Shown one piece after another: positions 11,930 through 24,800 of a DNA stretch of 64,000 nucleotides; position 1 is the first letter of the stretch, and each line of letters begins with the position of its first letter. The stretch is from Gymnorhina tibicen (taxonomy: Eukaryota; Chordata; Aves; Passeriformes; Artamidae). Where the stretch lies: positions 1,276,607-1,340,606 of the forward strand of contig VXAZ01018004.1 in NCBI GenBank assembly GCA_013399875.1, in the 5' to 3' direction. The position numbers and the translations under genes are program-made. Below the pieces are notes generated by a model that saw nothing but the letters and a program-made list of their open reading frames with translations, had not been told where the DNA came from and made no database searches.

Positions 11930-12440
11930 GTAAAAAAGGCAATGAACTTTATTGCACAAAGCATTGCACAAGGCTAAATCTTGTATCATCATGTCACAAA
12001 TCTTCTTGATGCCTGGATATTTGGTTTATGAGGAAATTAAGTCCCTTTCATGTCTGCGAAGAAAGTCTGGCCTTTTGAGGTTGGTCTTCTCAATGGGCAC
12101 CTTCATCAGCAAGGTTTGGAAAGCATCAGAGCCAGGGAGTCCTTTTTCTGCTGCACTGGCAAGGGCCTGCACATCAGCTCTATAGTTCCTGGCACTCTGA
12201 GACAGACCTCATATGGTGTTAAGCCTGCACATCAGTTGCTATTTTCAAAACTGCCCTGTTGTACCAGGCATCTGAATCGCTTCAGCAGCAATGCAGAGCT
12301 GGTCTTGAACCAGGTTTTGCAAAGAAACCTGAAGCAAGATCCCAAAGAGAAACTGCATCAGAGTGTTTGGATCCAATTGCATTCAAGCATTTTTTCATTC
12401 AAGCAGAAAAGTAATGAGCTTCTAATGGAACAGTCTTAAA
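11930..12440 (-). pseudogene. Coding-like stretch with in-frame stops, parent unknown
   Basis: On the minus strand one frame reads as plausible protein in two blocks, about 12390-12260 and 12210-12020. The blocks are separated by three in-frame stops and a fourth stop ends the second. Residue stretches such as CIAAEAIQMPGTTGQF and ADVQALASAAEKGLPGSDAF look protein-like, and an AATAAA lies at 11948-11953 downstream. This could be an old processed pseudogene, but I cannot name a parent. There is no clear poly-A tail or target duplication, and the plus strand is also open over 12050-12439, so chance is a serious alternative. Confidence 0.18.
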
Positions 12441-14324
12441 GGGAACATGGTTCCCAAATTATCACATAAATAATGATTAGGATTCTCAAGGTGATTTCAC
12501 ACTGGGAGAAAATGAAATAATAATAAGAAAAAATTGATTGCTTTCAGAAAGCAAAAGTTTTGCATTTGTAGTACTTTCTGCTATGAGCAAAAAAATGAGC
12601 ATCTTCTCTTTCTAAATCAAAATATAGAAGTATTTTAGAGCCAGTCAGACTAACTCAGGCAATTTTTTCCAGGCTTTTAAATCTAGAATGATTATGACAA
12701 GTCAGGGGGAGAGGGGTTAGGTTGTGCCAAACACCACCTCCAATAAGCTATGTAAACACAACTGCATGAAGTTTGGTGCCTTTGATGTTCTGCCGGTGGG
12801 CTATACGATTTGATTCTATCCATAGCAAAATCTGTCCATGGGAAACAGCTTCTGTTAAACGGTGTGGGAAGCCTTATCTTGTACCATCTGTCCCATGGAG
12901 AACAAGCCACACAGTCTTCAGAGAATAGGAGCTGCTGATTGCTCCCTTTCTACATCAGAGAGAAATGAAAACCAAAAGTTTGCGTCTTCCCTGTCACCCC
13001 ATTGCTAATTTATGGTGAGACAGCATCTGCCTTTCAAAGTGTTACCATGTTGTAACAGATAACATTGCATGGAAAACTGAAAGGTACTATGTGGATTACT
13101 GAATGCATATCCCCTGAAATGCAATGTTATTTCAACATTTAGTAGGTACTACTGTCTTAATCTGCAGATTCTTCTTGTAATCTGGAGAACAAGAGAAGCA
13201 ATCTTTTAGCTTGGGATAAAAATAAATTTATCAGCTATTACCATACATCTACAATTTGTCAGTGTCCTTTAAGCCTTCCTCATTGCTTCTAGTTGGAAGT
13301 AATTTTACTTCAGCTTTAACACATCCTCTAAGCTTACACTGGCTGCCATTCGCAGAGAGCACACATATGCTAAGATTCTCTGTCTTGAGATACAGGGTTT
13401 TTTCCTAAACCTGCAGGGAGTAGGGGCACTAACTAGTAAAATCTTACTTCTCCAGAAAAAAAGTTCTGCCAAGAAATGCAATCTTGACAGTGTCCTAGCC
13501 CATACTTACAAAAATACTTTAAACAGCATAAAATAGTAGTGCTGCAGGTAGATGCAGTTCTGTCTATCTTCCCCCCTTCCCTCGCCCTCCTCACCTCCAC
13601 CCTGTGCACCCGAGCAGTGCAATCTGGTATGGCTGAGTGGTGAAAAGCAGCAGGAAACAGGCTTGAGCTCTTATAACAGCTAGCTTCAAACTGGATAAAT
13701 TCCCTGATCTGTTTTTTCAAAGCACCATGTGGATGGTTGTTTTGGTGCCAGAGCCAGCATGGTGAAAAGGGCAGGAAAACATGGGAAAGCAAAGAAGGTG
13801 TAGAAAAGAGGGAGCTGCGGCTTGCAGGAGCATTATCTCCTCGTTGGGGTGCTGAGAAAACCATGAATTTAAAAACCTAATCTTGGAAAATGTAGCTAGA
13901 CTCCATCCAGACTAAGGCAATTTAAGAGACGTTTGGGTTCCCATTTAGTGACAGAATGGCAGATTTTCAGGAAGTGGACAGCCCTTGCTCTAACAATAAT
14001 AAAAAACTAGATTACCGTATTCTGACTGGCTTCTTAGGCATGTCTCTTTGCAGTATTTGGCCTGCTCTTAGCTGAGTCCTAGATCAATCTCACGGAAGAC
14101 ACAATGTCATTGACTAGTTCAGTGAGACAGATGATAAAATGAAAGGACATTTATCAGACGGTTGTAATTTCTGTACAAATAAGATGAAAAATAATGAAGC
14201 GTACAGATGTTTTTACCTATTGACATGTATTGATCACTGTTGTAACTCAAGAGGGAAGTAAATTTAAGATCTTGCCTTTGTCTAACACGTTATTGACTAC
14301 TCAGGTCTGTTCTGTTTCCAACAG
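12441..14324. other. No gene recognised; unique sequence
   Basis: A pyrimidine-rich patch lies near 13565-13610. The minus-strand frame 13433-13864 (143 codons) is rich in Ser, Cys and His with no domain I recognise and no supporting splice signals. I treat it as chance. Confidence 0.5.
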
Positions 14325-14468
14325 ATAGAGACAGAAACCAGGGTTAATGTCCATCATCTGATCCAGAGTAGAAGTTCCAGTAATCTTCTTCCTGGGCAAA
14401 AAGCAAACCCCTTTTAAAGTGACTGCGAAAGCCCCAAAGTCAGAAAGATCTAAGAAGGAGTAAATAAA
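14325..14468 (+). CDS. Very weak candidate terminal exon, unknown product
   Basis: A pyrimidine-rich acceptor-like site (GTTCTGTTTCCAACAG) ends at 14324. An open stretch of 30 codons follows, with TAA at 14415-14417 and AATAAA at 14463-14468. The peptide (IETETRVNVHHLIQSRSSSN at its start) is not recognised. The order of signals fits a last exon, but it is short and the elements are frequent by chance. The open frame on the opposite strand (14301-14525) is equally unsupported. Confidence 0.12.
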
Positions 14469-17400
14469 ATAGAAGAGGGCAGCCAACTCACATAGTTTCC
14501 ATGTCATATTCTCACAGTCTAACATTCTGTTCTCTCCAAGGAGGAAATAACAATATAATGTACAGCCCTGCCACTACTGCTATTAATATCTTGGAATGCA
14601 TCCAGAAGCACATGGGTGCAGGAGAATATGCTGTTCCTAGTAATCACATAAATGTTTAGATGTTTTTCTTTATGAGGCTGAGTCTGGATCTCTTTTGTAT
14701 GCTGCACTGCATAAGTCCTTATTTTCCAGCTCCTTGAAGGCTGGGCCAGTCAAGCCTCCCTTTTTAAAGGCAAGTTACTGCATAACAGAAGTACTACAAG
14801 TTCCAAAACAACGTATGAGATATTTTAGCTATTTTAGTGCACTAAAAAAAAAAAAAAAGCAGTGAGGGAGGATGGAAAGCAAAAGAAAAACAGAAAAGGA
14901 AAACAGGGCATAGTGAAAACAATTTTTCCTAATGTTTAGCAGAATATACACAAGCAATTACCCTAGGAAAAGTGTTGATGATTTAAGATTACCTTAACAA
15001 GGTAAAGTTTCTTCTCAGTACACAACTACACATACTTCACATACTTCTGGTGTCTCTGAAAATTCTTTCCTCAGAGGTTTTTTATGGGCAACTTCTCCAG
15101 TGTAGCCTGTGTAGTGAATGCCTCAATGGCCAGCAAGGCACCTCCCTTCCAGATGAAATTGTCCATCATGAGGTACACCTGATCTCTAGAAGGACACAGA
15201 GAAAGGCTGACTTCTTCAAGATAGAGGTGAAAAGTGACCTCCAAGCACGGGCTATAAATAGGAGGCACTGCTTTACCCACACTGTCTGAAATTTTCTTTC
15301 TTCCACTAATTTAAAATTGAAACCTAATGGAAAAAGTAGGAGAAAGCCACGGGGACAAAATGATAAATCCAGTCCCCAGGTAACATCCAGTATACAGTTG
15401 AATGTAGCTTGTGAGCCTTGTCTTGCCTCCAAGAGCACCCACACCAATGATGTACCTGCTCAGCCTGGCTGTGCATTGGCTGTGTTACAAATAGAGCCAA
15501 CTCTGCTCCAGCAGGACTGGTTGTCTCAGATACCGTTCACACAAATACTGTTTTGGGTCCTGAAGCAGCAGAGCTGTATATGAGTGTGATATCTGAGGCT
15601 TTAGCCCTGCCAAAGCTATGCTGGGAGGAGGCAGTGCAGTGCCTCCTGCACTCATCCACAGCCACACGGCACTGCTGTGGAGCCGCAGGGTCGTGCTATG
15701 TGGCACCGCTCCCTAGGGAGCTCTCTGGGGACCTGGAACACTGGGACTGCAGAGCAGGCATACCAGCTCCAAACCATTTCCTGGAGGAATCTCAGCTCCT
15801 CTCGGGAGATGAGGTGTGTTTGAGCCTGTAGTAGATGCATTCTGCTACCTGAGCAAGCTGTTCTGAAGCTTCCTTAGACATTTCTTCAGTAGTGCAGACA
15901 CGCTAATGAGAACAGCCCCCATAGCCTCCACATTCTACTGGATAACTCCAAGGGTAGTTTGTTTTTTCATAAATTCTAGAAATGTATGGAAAGAATACAG
16001 CAAAAGCTTTTTTCCTGCTAATGTAATTGTTATTCCAAGATACCTAAAAACATAAGATTTTATGTTCAGATATCAGCTTCCTCTGAGAGCTCTAGCTATA
16101 AAGGTATTAACCATTTTGACACTTCGGGCTAGATTTTTCATAAAATCATTCCCAGAGAGTGTTCAGAGATCTCATTTTGCAGTCCAATGAAGGTTGCATT
16201 AAGCATTAATGGGCTGGCAAGATGTTTAAACATGGTTTTGTGTGAAGCAGAGAAGCATATTTGGTTCTGGATAGGAGTCCATGAAGCAGAAGGTACTGTG
16301 TTCCTGGTGCCTACCACAAGCAGGTAGAAAGAGACTGAATTAAACGTCTGAATATTCGGCCAGTTGTCGAGGATACTGGTTGGAATGTTTATTTTGACTT
16401 GTGGTTCTGTTTTCTAGATTGGTGTATTAATTAATTTGTTTCTGACCTAGTTAAATTTACAGTGACTGGACTGCTCAGTAAATGTGAAACAAGTATTCAA
16501 CATATTCAAACAAGATGCAAATATATTAATAGATCCATGATCAGTTCATTGTAATTCTGTAGGGAAGGCAAGAGAGGGAGAAAGCATTTCTTCCGTGACT
16601 GTGGAAAGAGACCTTTTGGATTTGCTATTCCTGACATCTTAATATTTAGAAAGGAATCCAAAAGCAATGCTGCTCAAAAAATATGGCCATGGAACACACC
16701 ATGAAGTTTCCTAGCCTCAGTACGTCTTGCTCCATCTTAGGAAGAAAATTGCTTATAATTTCTTTATTGAAGAAAAAAATTCTTTTTATTATTTGTGGCC
16801 ATTTTTAAGTAGGATGAAAATGTCATCGATTTCCTTATCACTCTATTTCACTCCATATGAAAGCAAAGGGTCACCATGGACCTGGGCAGACACAGATGCA
16901 TGAGGACAGCACAAGGTCAACATTCCTGACAGAACTTACGCAGATCACACGGAGGTGACAGACTGTGAAAGAATTATGTAGACTCCTGGTGCTCACAATA
17001 ACAGGCATGTCAAATAAATATATGTAATTAAGCCTGAAAAGCACAGTCCAAGGTATCAAAAATTTTACTTCCATTTAATAGACTTATTTCATATTCCCAG
17101 GAAACATACTTTAATCTTCTAGGTCATAGCCACTAACATAAATGGAGAGAGAAAAACACAGTCCTGTTTATAAACACTACCCCACTTCAACAGTTCCCCC
17201 TCTATCAAGAGGAAAAGAGAGCTCAGAACACTCCCAAGGGCAGAGCAGGAAAGACTGAAATGGTAATCTCTCCCAAGCTGGCTTGATGAAGAAAATAAAA
17301 GAACAAAACAAAAGAAAAGAAACATTCAGGCAGCAAAGCACTCTTCACACTAAACCCTGAGAACTTGTGCCTCTTTTGACCTGATGCCATGGTTTGGAGG

Positions 17401-20400
17401 TGGATAAAGAAGAGACACGAGCAATTAAAGGAAAACAGCAAGTACTTGTGCCTTATTCAACATACAATTACCTGCTGCAAACACCCTCAAGTGGCTAATG
17501 CCCTTAGGACCATCTGTTGTTGTTGTGGAAAGCCGGTGGGCATTTCTGTCCACAAAATAACAACGCACACTCAGAGCAAGTCCACAGTCCTTAGTAAAGA
17601 GTAGGTTTATCATTCTGTTCACCCAGTTTTTAATCCATATGAGCTGAAGATAAGAAAACTTTTACATTAATTGCTGTTCTAGGACCCTGGATACAGTTAG
17701 CTCATCAAGCTGGACCAAAAACTATGGAAATGCAGGAAGCCAGAACTCCAGTCAGCATCAGTGTAGCTAAAACACACAAGGAGAGAGTATCAAGTACAAT
17801 CATCTCATCAGCCACAGCACCAAGCAGATTGTACTTGGACCTAGGATAGTCCCTTTCAGTTCTGTGACAGCAAATGGCTGAAATTACTATTGGCAAGTGA
17901 AAGCAGTAAGAGCAGTGCTTCCTACAGTGTCCTAGAAGTCCCCTGAAGAAGATCAAACCTCTAACACAAAGCAGCAAGGATCACAGTGGGTAGGAGCTGG
18001 TATGAAGATGATCTGTTTCTATTAAATATTTTCACTCTGCTGGAAGGGGCTTTCTGCTACAGACACAGGTCCTTCAGAGGAGGAGAAATATTTGTGATGA
18101 GCTGCTCATCTCCTCAGTGTTGTGAATGGGTCACTGTGAACCCCTTGAATGTATTTCTGTGGTGCAGCTACCGCTGTCAGTGAAATAGCATCAAAAAGTT
18201 GGAGCTACATTTAAAATAGTTACTCATGGTGAAAAATGTTCCAGTCAGAGCAACACGAATTTCCTCAGAAACTAAAGAAAGGACACATATTCAGGCCCAA
18301 TATGCTCTGAATGTTGCAGTTATAGCATTCACAATAACTACTTACAACTATCAAGTATCTGTGATGGTTTTTTTCCAGTTTAGATGCATCTCTAAACTTC
18401 ACTGCCAACTGTTGAAGGTCCTGGAGCTATCATTACAGTGTGCTTGTGACTTGTGTAAACAACATTTAAATATGAACCTTGCAAGTGTCACTTAAAGGAA
18501 AGATAGAGCAATTGGATGGGAAGCCCTTGTTTTTAATAGCAAACACTGAATTAAAATAAAAGCCTGCTTATCTATTGGGTTTTTATAGGCATATTCTGAA
18601 CAATTTAGAGAAAGCAAAACCTTATTAACTGAACACTAATTATAATTAAAGTGTTCATGGCTGGTTTGCCTGATTAGGAATCAGCTGGGAGAAGGAGTAT
18701 CTTTGAGGGGTCGTTTTTTTTCCGCAGGCATGTACTGAGAGAATTTGTAGGACAAGCTGGAGCTCTGCTTTTGCCCCTCATACTGTATGCACATATCTGT
18801 TTATGCGTCAGAAGGATTCACAGCTAGACAGAGGCACTCCTATGAGATAACACTGACCTAAACTCTTTATGGGGAAAAAAAACTCTGTATGGGGAAAAAT
18901 ATACTTTGCCTTAAAGCAGCTATCAGAGACTGACAAGTTTGCATTTACCCACAAAAATGAATGCTTTTTGCAGTGGTTCCTTCCCTACTTTCATAAGATT
19001 GTGGGCAAGTTAACAGCAACTCCTAGATATATGTATCCAGGTTAATAGGCTTATCTAAACTCTTCCTCATCATACAGCAGAGCCCATCAGTCAAAAAATA
19101 TCTGTGCCATTTTGACATCTAGACATCAACAAATGAAGACTCCATGCCATGGCGAAGAAGCTTTTGTGATTAGTAGCTTCAGAGGGGATTATGGTTGGTT
19201 ACAAGATCCTCTATGGAACAGCAGCAAGAAATAAGTTATTTTATGTAGATATTAACATAGTGCAGAAGTAAGCAGCCAACAGGTTTAAGATCTGAACTTT
19301 GACAGAAGTAATTGAGCAGCTCAGTAGAGTTAGAGTGATTCATGTCAGCTGTGTATCTGATAGTATCTTTGATACTAGTACTAAATGTCCATTTGGTTCA
19401 CAAAAGATGAAAAGAACCTCCAGGTGAATAGGAGTAACTGTGCCAGGTGAATTACAATTCAAATAAACATACACATGAACACCAGTTCAGATACCTGAGC
19501 TGAAAGGTAAAGAACAATCTGTGCTTTCTAAAAGACCTCAAGGTTCTGGATCAGAGTAATAATCTATAAAAGTAGAATTATGGCTCCCTTTGTATCTACA
19601 GAAGGCAAAATTGGCTTTCTATTTTCAGAGTACCTGAGATGTCATTACAGAGCAAACAATACCAAATGAAGAGTCAATTCTCTCAGTATTGCCTTCAGGT
19701 TCAGAAGAGGAATGAGCTGATGGATCTCAGAGCCCCTCACCACTCAATGGTATTTGATATTTTTTTGGCAGACTGAGGAATCCCAGACAAACTGTCAGGG
19801 TAGTTAAGTATGGATTTGATTATCAGAGCCAAAAATTCTTATGAACAGCTTATGAAGAGAGAATCACATCTTTTTGCTCAAGAGACAAAATTAGTCTCTG
19901 CATTTTGGAATCTGAGAAAATGAATACCCACATCTACATCCAAAAAGGTAAATTTGCGTGTTTCTATTCCCTGCTCCTGACAATATAATTCACTTACACA
20001 AAAAAAACAGGTACAGCATGGATGGACAGTAAGTAGTAAGATTATTTGGCAAAACAAAAACAACCAGTGGTTAATAATGAAAGGACTCAAGGGCACTGAG
20101 CTCTGATTGAGTTCAAGTTCAAACTTTTTTTGCCATCTGCTACAACAAAAGGGCCTTCTGACTGTGTATCATTACACAGCAAAATTCAGCCTTGCTTACT
20201 TGATGGCTTCCACTTTCTTTGTTGCATCTCAGTAGTCAACGATTAACTATGACTGTACATATTGTTAACACTAAGACAATATGCCATTACCTTGTAGAAC
20301 AAAGGGGAAATTTCATTATCTTTTCTGGAATCTAAATGAACCATTTTGTTCTGGTGAGACGTGCTTTGAGCATGTCTACTCTGAGTAAATATTGTTCTTA

Positions 20401-20991
20401 TTTTTTAATTCATAATCATTTTGTCATTGGTATACTTAGTGGTCAGTACAAAATGCCTGTGCATAAATATTCCAAAATCAGTTTTAAACCAATTACCTAA
20501 AGGTACAAGACCAGCCAAACTATGCTGATGAGAATTTTGGGGCTGGGTGCCAACTCTGCCCTTGAACCCAGGAGTGTCAGTGAACCAGATGGGAGGTTAG
20601 TCTGCCCTCAACTACTTCTAATTCAGATGCAATTGTGTATGTACACTGCCAGATTTAAAGACAGCTGTGACGTGCCATGATCACAATAATCATAAACCCT
20701 GGCTCAGTTTTGGATCAGCTGTAAAAAATAATTTTCATAAGACCCATATAACCAAACATATTTTTAATGAAAGGTGTTTTAGAAAAGACATGTTAAAGTA
20801 AACCTCTTGTCTTTTCATGTAATAAAGTGACATAGAAATGTGACTTGAGAAGATAAATACTTTTTATTTTTCTCAGCTCAAAATAGGTCTTAAAGGATAC
20901 CTGTGTTTTGCAGCTAAAACAGGGGCCGATTCAAATATTTGCTCTATATTTCTACTCTCTCAGACTCTGTATAAAGATTTAGAAACACTGT
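14469..20991. other. No gene recognised; long unique stretch
   Basis: About 6.5 kb with no recognised repeat. It contains a poly-A run (14844-14858) and a 20-base near-perfect tandem pair (18861-18899, unit AACTCTTTATGGGGAAAAAA). A moderately GC-richer part at about 15360-15840 has several overlapping frames of 60-90 codons in different directions, none with a recognisable domain. The minus-strand frame 17705-17977 has a hydrophobic C-terminal half but no other support. A strong acceptor-like site ends at 20876 with no matching exon. Confidence 0.5.
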
Positions 20992-21590
20992 TGTGGTGGG
21001 TTGACCCCAGCGAACAGCCAAACACCCACCCAGCTGCTTGCTCACTTCCCTGTCTCACAAGACAGGGCAAAAAAGAAGAAAAGCAGGGGACTTGTGTATC
21101 TAGATAATAACAGTTTAATAGGGAAAGCAAATGCTGGGGTCATAAGACAAGCAAAATATGCAATTAGTTCACTACTTCCCATCAGCAGGCAGATGTCCAG
21201 CCAATTCCTGGCAAGCAGGGCCTCAGCGCATGTAATGCTTGCTTGGGAAGACAAATTCCATCACCACAAATGTCTTTCTTTCCTCCTCCTTGCCCTCAGG
21301 TTTTCTTCCTGAGAGTGCCATCACATGGCATGGAATACTTTTTGGTCACTTTGAGTCTGCTATCTGGGTCTGCTATGCTGTCCCCTCTCAGCATCTTGCC
21401 TTTCCCTCAACCTACTCACTTGAATATGTGTGGGATGAGTGGAAACCTTGATGCTGTGCAAACACTGTTCAGTAGTAGCCAAAACATTGGGGTATTATTA
21501 ACACTGTCGTAGAATTCCCAAAAGGCAAAGCACAGCACCATACAGGCTGCTGTGAAGAAAGTTAAGTCCATCCCAGCCAGACCTAGTACA
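20992..21590 (-). mobile_element. Solo LTR of an avian ERVL-type endogenous retrovirus
   Basis: The element is bounded by TGTGGTGGGTTGACCCC on the left and CCAGCCAGACCTAGTACA on the right, giving TG...CA termini. The flanks ACTGT (20987-20991) and ATTGT (21591-21595) are a 5-base target duplication with one mismatch. Read on the minus strand it starts TGTACTAGGTCTGGCTGGGA, a start I recognise from common avian ERVL-class LTRs, then runs through 'tggtgctgtgctttgcc' and 'ccccaatgttttggcta'. A TATTAAA polyadenylation-like signal lies near the minus-strand end (about 21113-21119). There are no internal retroviral genes on either side, so this is a recombined solo LTR. The frames inside it (21001-21512) are not genes. 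Confidence 0.88.
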
Positions 21591-21782
21591 ATTGTTAAAG
21601 TTGGTAAAACTATTCAGAGGTAAAATGAATGTAAATGACAGAAACAAGTGCTCTAGAGCATTTCTTGCATAGATGTATTCTTGATACTACAGAATCATTC
21701 TGAATTCACCCATGTGATCAATCTCATACCAATTTTGAATACTTTTATTAATGGGATTTTGTGGGGGTTTTCGGTCAGGCAA
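21591..21782. other. Short unique spacer
   Basis: Nothing recognisable between the solo LTR and the ATT microsatellite. Confidence 0.5.
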
Positions 21783-21832
<50 letters not shown>

Positions 21833-21839
21833 TACTACT
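21783..21839. repeat. ATT trinucleotide microsatellite
   Basis: Sixteen perfect ATT units (21783-21830) are followed by three ACT units (21831-21839) and a decayed AT-rich zone to about 21895. Overlapping frames encode only runs of Ile, Leu or Asn and are not genes. The length is likely to vary between individuals. Confidence 0.95.
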
Positions 21840-24800
21840 TTCTATTATATTATTAGTAGCATTAGATTTAGTATCAGTATTTATTATTATTTTCTTGCCT
21901 TTAATGCTACTGATATTTTCAGAAATCTGCACTTCTCTTTTATCCTGATTACTAGGCTGAAATTTGCAAGGAACTGTTTGAAATGCACAAAACAACGGGG
22001 TTGTTCTAGGAAAGCAGGCCCTGTAGGTACTGTAACTTAATAATATCATAGGTATTTTACTCTTCTTTTTTTTCTTTTCAGTTCTCATGATTGATAATCA
22101 TAAAGGTCATCCTGAAAGTTGATAAAGCAGTTTTTATTTTCAGAAGAGTGATTTTGGATTTGTTTATTTGCTATTTTAGCTGTGTCAGCAGAAGCTGAAG
22201 ACAGGCTTGTATGTGGCAAACTACTCTGACTTTTCACTGTCAGATACTTTATGAGCTTGTTTGCATAAACACAGCAGCATATGACTTTTCTGTGTAGATT
22301 ACTCAGGTTTCCTCTTCACCAGTTCTCCCTAAGTGTTTCTTCCTTTCTTGGAAAACAGCATCAAATCAAAGTGACTGAAATAGATACTGGGGAGAGACTG
22401 TTTTTCAGTGTCTTCAATTAATACAAATACATATTTATCTTGTGACAAGTGAGACATACAACAGGAAACAGTATTCATCTGCTTTAGTGCCTCTGTATGG
22501 CAACTGGAGAATGCAAGATTTGCCACAGGTGATTTGTCTTACACAGGTAAATTACACATTGTTTTCCTTTGCATGCAGGTTTTTTGGTGTGGCTCTTAAA
22601 AAGACACACGCTTTTCCTGTGAACATAAATGAGGTATCTTCCAAAATGCTGTGCAGTTAATCTGAAGCTAATATATAGACAAAACCACCAGAAAATAAAT
22701 TTTAAAATCCAAAATAAATAACCTCAAACCATTTAAAAGTAGCAGTTCAAGATGAAGTTTCCTCATTGACTTGACCGCTCATGATTATTAGCTTGTATCC
22801 AAAGGTGGAAATGTTTTTGTACTGTGAAACCAAGACCTTTAGAAATAATATCTATTTGTAGCTAATTGAATCTAAATGTTTATATACAAGAAACTGAACT
22901 GAAAGTGTCAGGATGGCTGTATAAGAAAGATGAATGCAGCAACAAGAATAACAACAAAACCAACAAAAACTCTATTTAATATTGCTGCAAAAAGAATGCC
23001 ATCTACAACAGTCACTGGCAAAACCTTCCCAAAGCAAACTTTGCCTCACACAGCCCTAGCTAAAGAACAGATCACAAAACCTAAAGAAACCTTTTGAAAA
23101 TTTCATCTTACAGCTGGTCAAAATTTAAATACATATATATACATTTTAAAGAGAAAGTCCCAACTAGCGGTGGGAGTGGAAAGGAAAGAGCATATCTGCT
23201 GACTTGCCACACAAGAATATTGCACAGCCTGATGCCTAGAGCAATTTTGTGGGTCTTTAAGTTGAAAGCTGGTAAGTCAGCCTAAATAAGGGAAGTGATT
23301 TGTGCCTTCATCTCAGTGTGAGTGCTCTCTAAGGTGATATGCTGTTTGCTAAATGAGAACTGTCAAAAGGTTGTAGCTTTTATCCTGATGTGGAATGGAA
23401 AATATTTTGAAATCTCAAACTTTTCATGGGAGAGACAATATACTTTTCTGCTCTGTATGTGTCTAATTAAACAGTGAATCACATAGCTCAGGCAATAACA
23501 CATAGAGAAAGCTTTAATATTAATAACAAGTACTGCAACATTACTAGTGTTTGTCAAGTTTAACTTCCTGGGGATTTTGTTTGTTTATCCTGCTATGGAG
23601 CTTGAATTCATCCATGTTATTACTTCAGCTATTTTCAGATAATGATTCTATAACAATTTCCATTTTTGTTACTCTATTCCAGAATGGAAAAGGAAAAAAG
23701 GCTTTCAGAACTATTAAATGTAGAAAGATGTTCTTTTTCACAGCATGGTAATATCCTGGCTAAGAGCTAACCTAACTAGAGAATTACCTTTTTCCATAGA
23801 GTTGTGTTCTATATGTTAATACATGCAGCATATCAATTCTGCCCCAGGCTTGCTACAGTTCAAACCAACAAATTAAGTCAAATACACATTGGGCTATTGG
23901 CATTAACAACTACTACATCATACCAAAATTAGTTAAAATATACTCAGTGAAAATATCAAGATAAAGGCATATAATTATCCTAAAGAGAAAAAAAAAAAGA
24001 TCAAGAGATAACAGCACAGCAGCTTGTATCTATATAGTAAACCAGTTTTACCATACATAGAACATTACAGAACAAAATCTTTGTTCAGGAGCAGAAAAAA
24101 AACCATGTAGGCAGCTTCTACACCCTATGAAGCATCCATGCATAGAAACTCCCTTCTGGCTCAACGAGATGGTAATATCCTGCCCACTGCCTGGGTTTGA
24201 AGAGACTTTCAAATGGTTGATAGAGGAAAAGGACTCAGACCAGCACCCTCAGAGGAAGTGGTATGTGGTATGTCTAACTCCGAGTGGTATGTCTAACTCC
24301 AAGTACCCAGACGTTTGTGGCTGTAGGAAAACACAGCCCTGTTAACCTATAGAAAGGTGTTAAGGACCACAGCAGGGTTCTGACCAAATTAGACACATCT
24401 ATATTTATAATGGCAGCTGAGCAGGTGTTCTTGAAATCTCCAGTTTGGACTTAATTTGATTGCAGCATCTGAGGACTGATACAAGCTTTCTGGGCATTTT
24501 CTTGCAGGCAGTGGTAATTCGGCCCACATAAATGTCAGAGCTATCTAGACAGTACGAATGTGGTTGACTGAACAAGAGAAGTATGGAGGGAATGACAAAA
24601 GCCAAGCAGACCAGTCATGCAGAAAGACAGAAAGAAGCAATGAAAATCAGAGAAGAAAAAGAGATTGAGAGAAAAAGGGAAATTTCTTTCTTCCTTGCTT
24701 TCTTGCCAAGACCCTACTTTATCAAATGCCTTTGACTAAGTTATGACTAACATCTCTTGCTCTTACCCAAATGGGGTTCAAAGCCTTTTTTCTGAAGCCT

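Noticed and set aside
13433..13864. 143-codon minus-strand frame
   Set aside because: No recognisable domain, no initiation or splice context, Ser/Cys/His-rich chance composition.
22058..22081. Very strong plus-strand acceptor-like tract
   Set aside because: All three frames after it stop within about 15 codons and no donor pairs with it. T-rich DNA gives such sites by chance.
21681..22088. Frames encoding long Ile, Leu or Asn runs
   Set aside because: They are translations of the ATT microsatellite.
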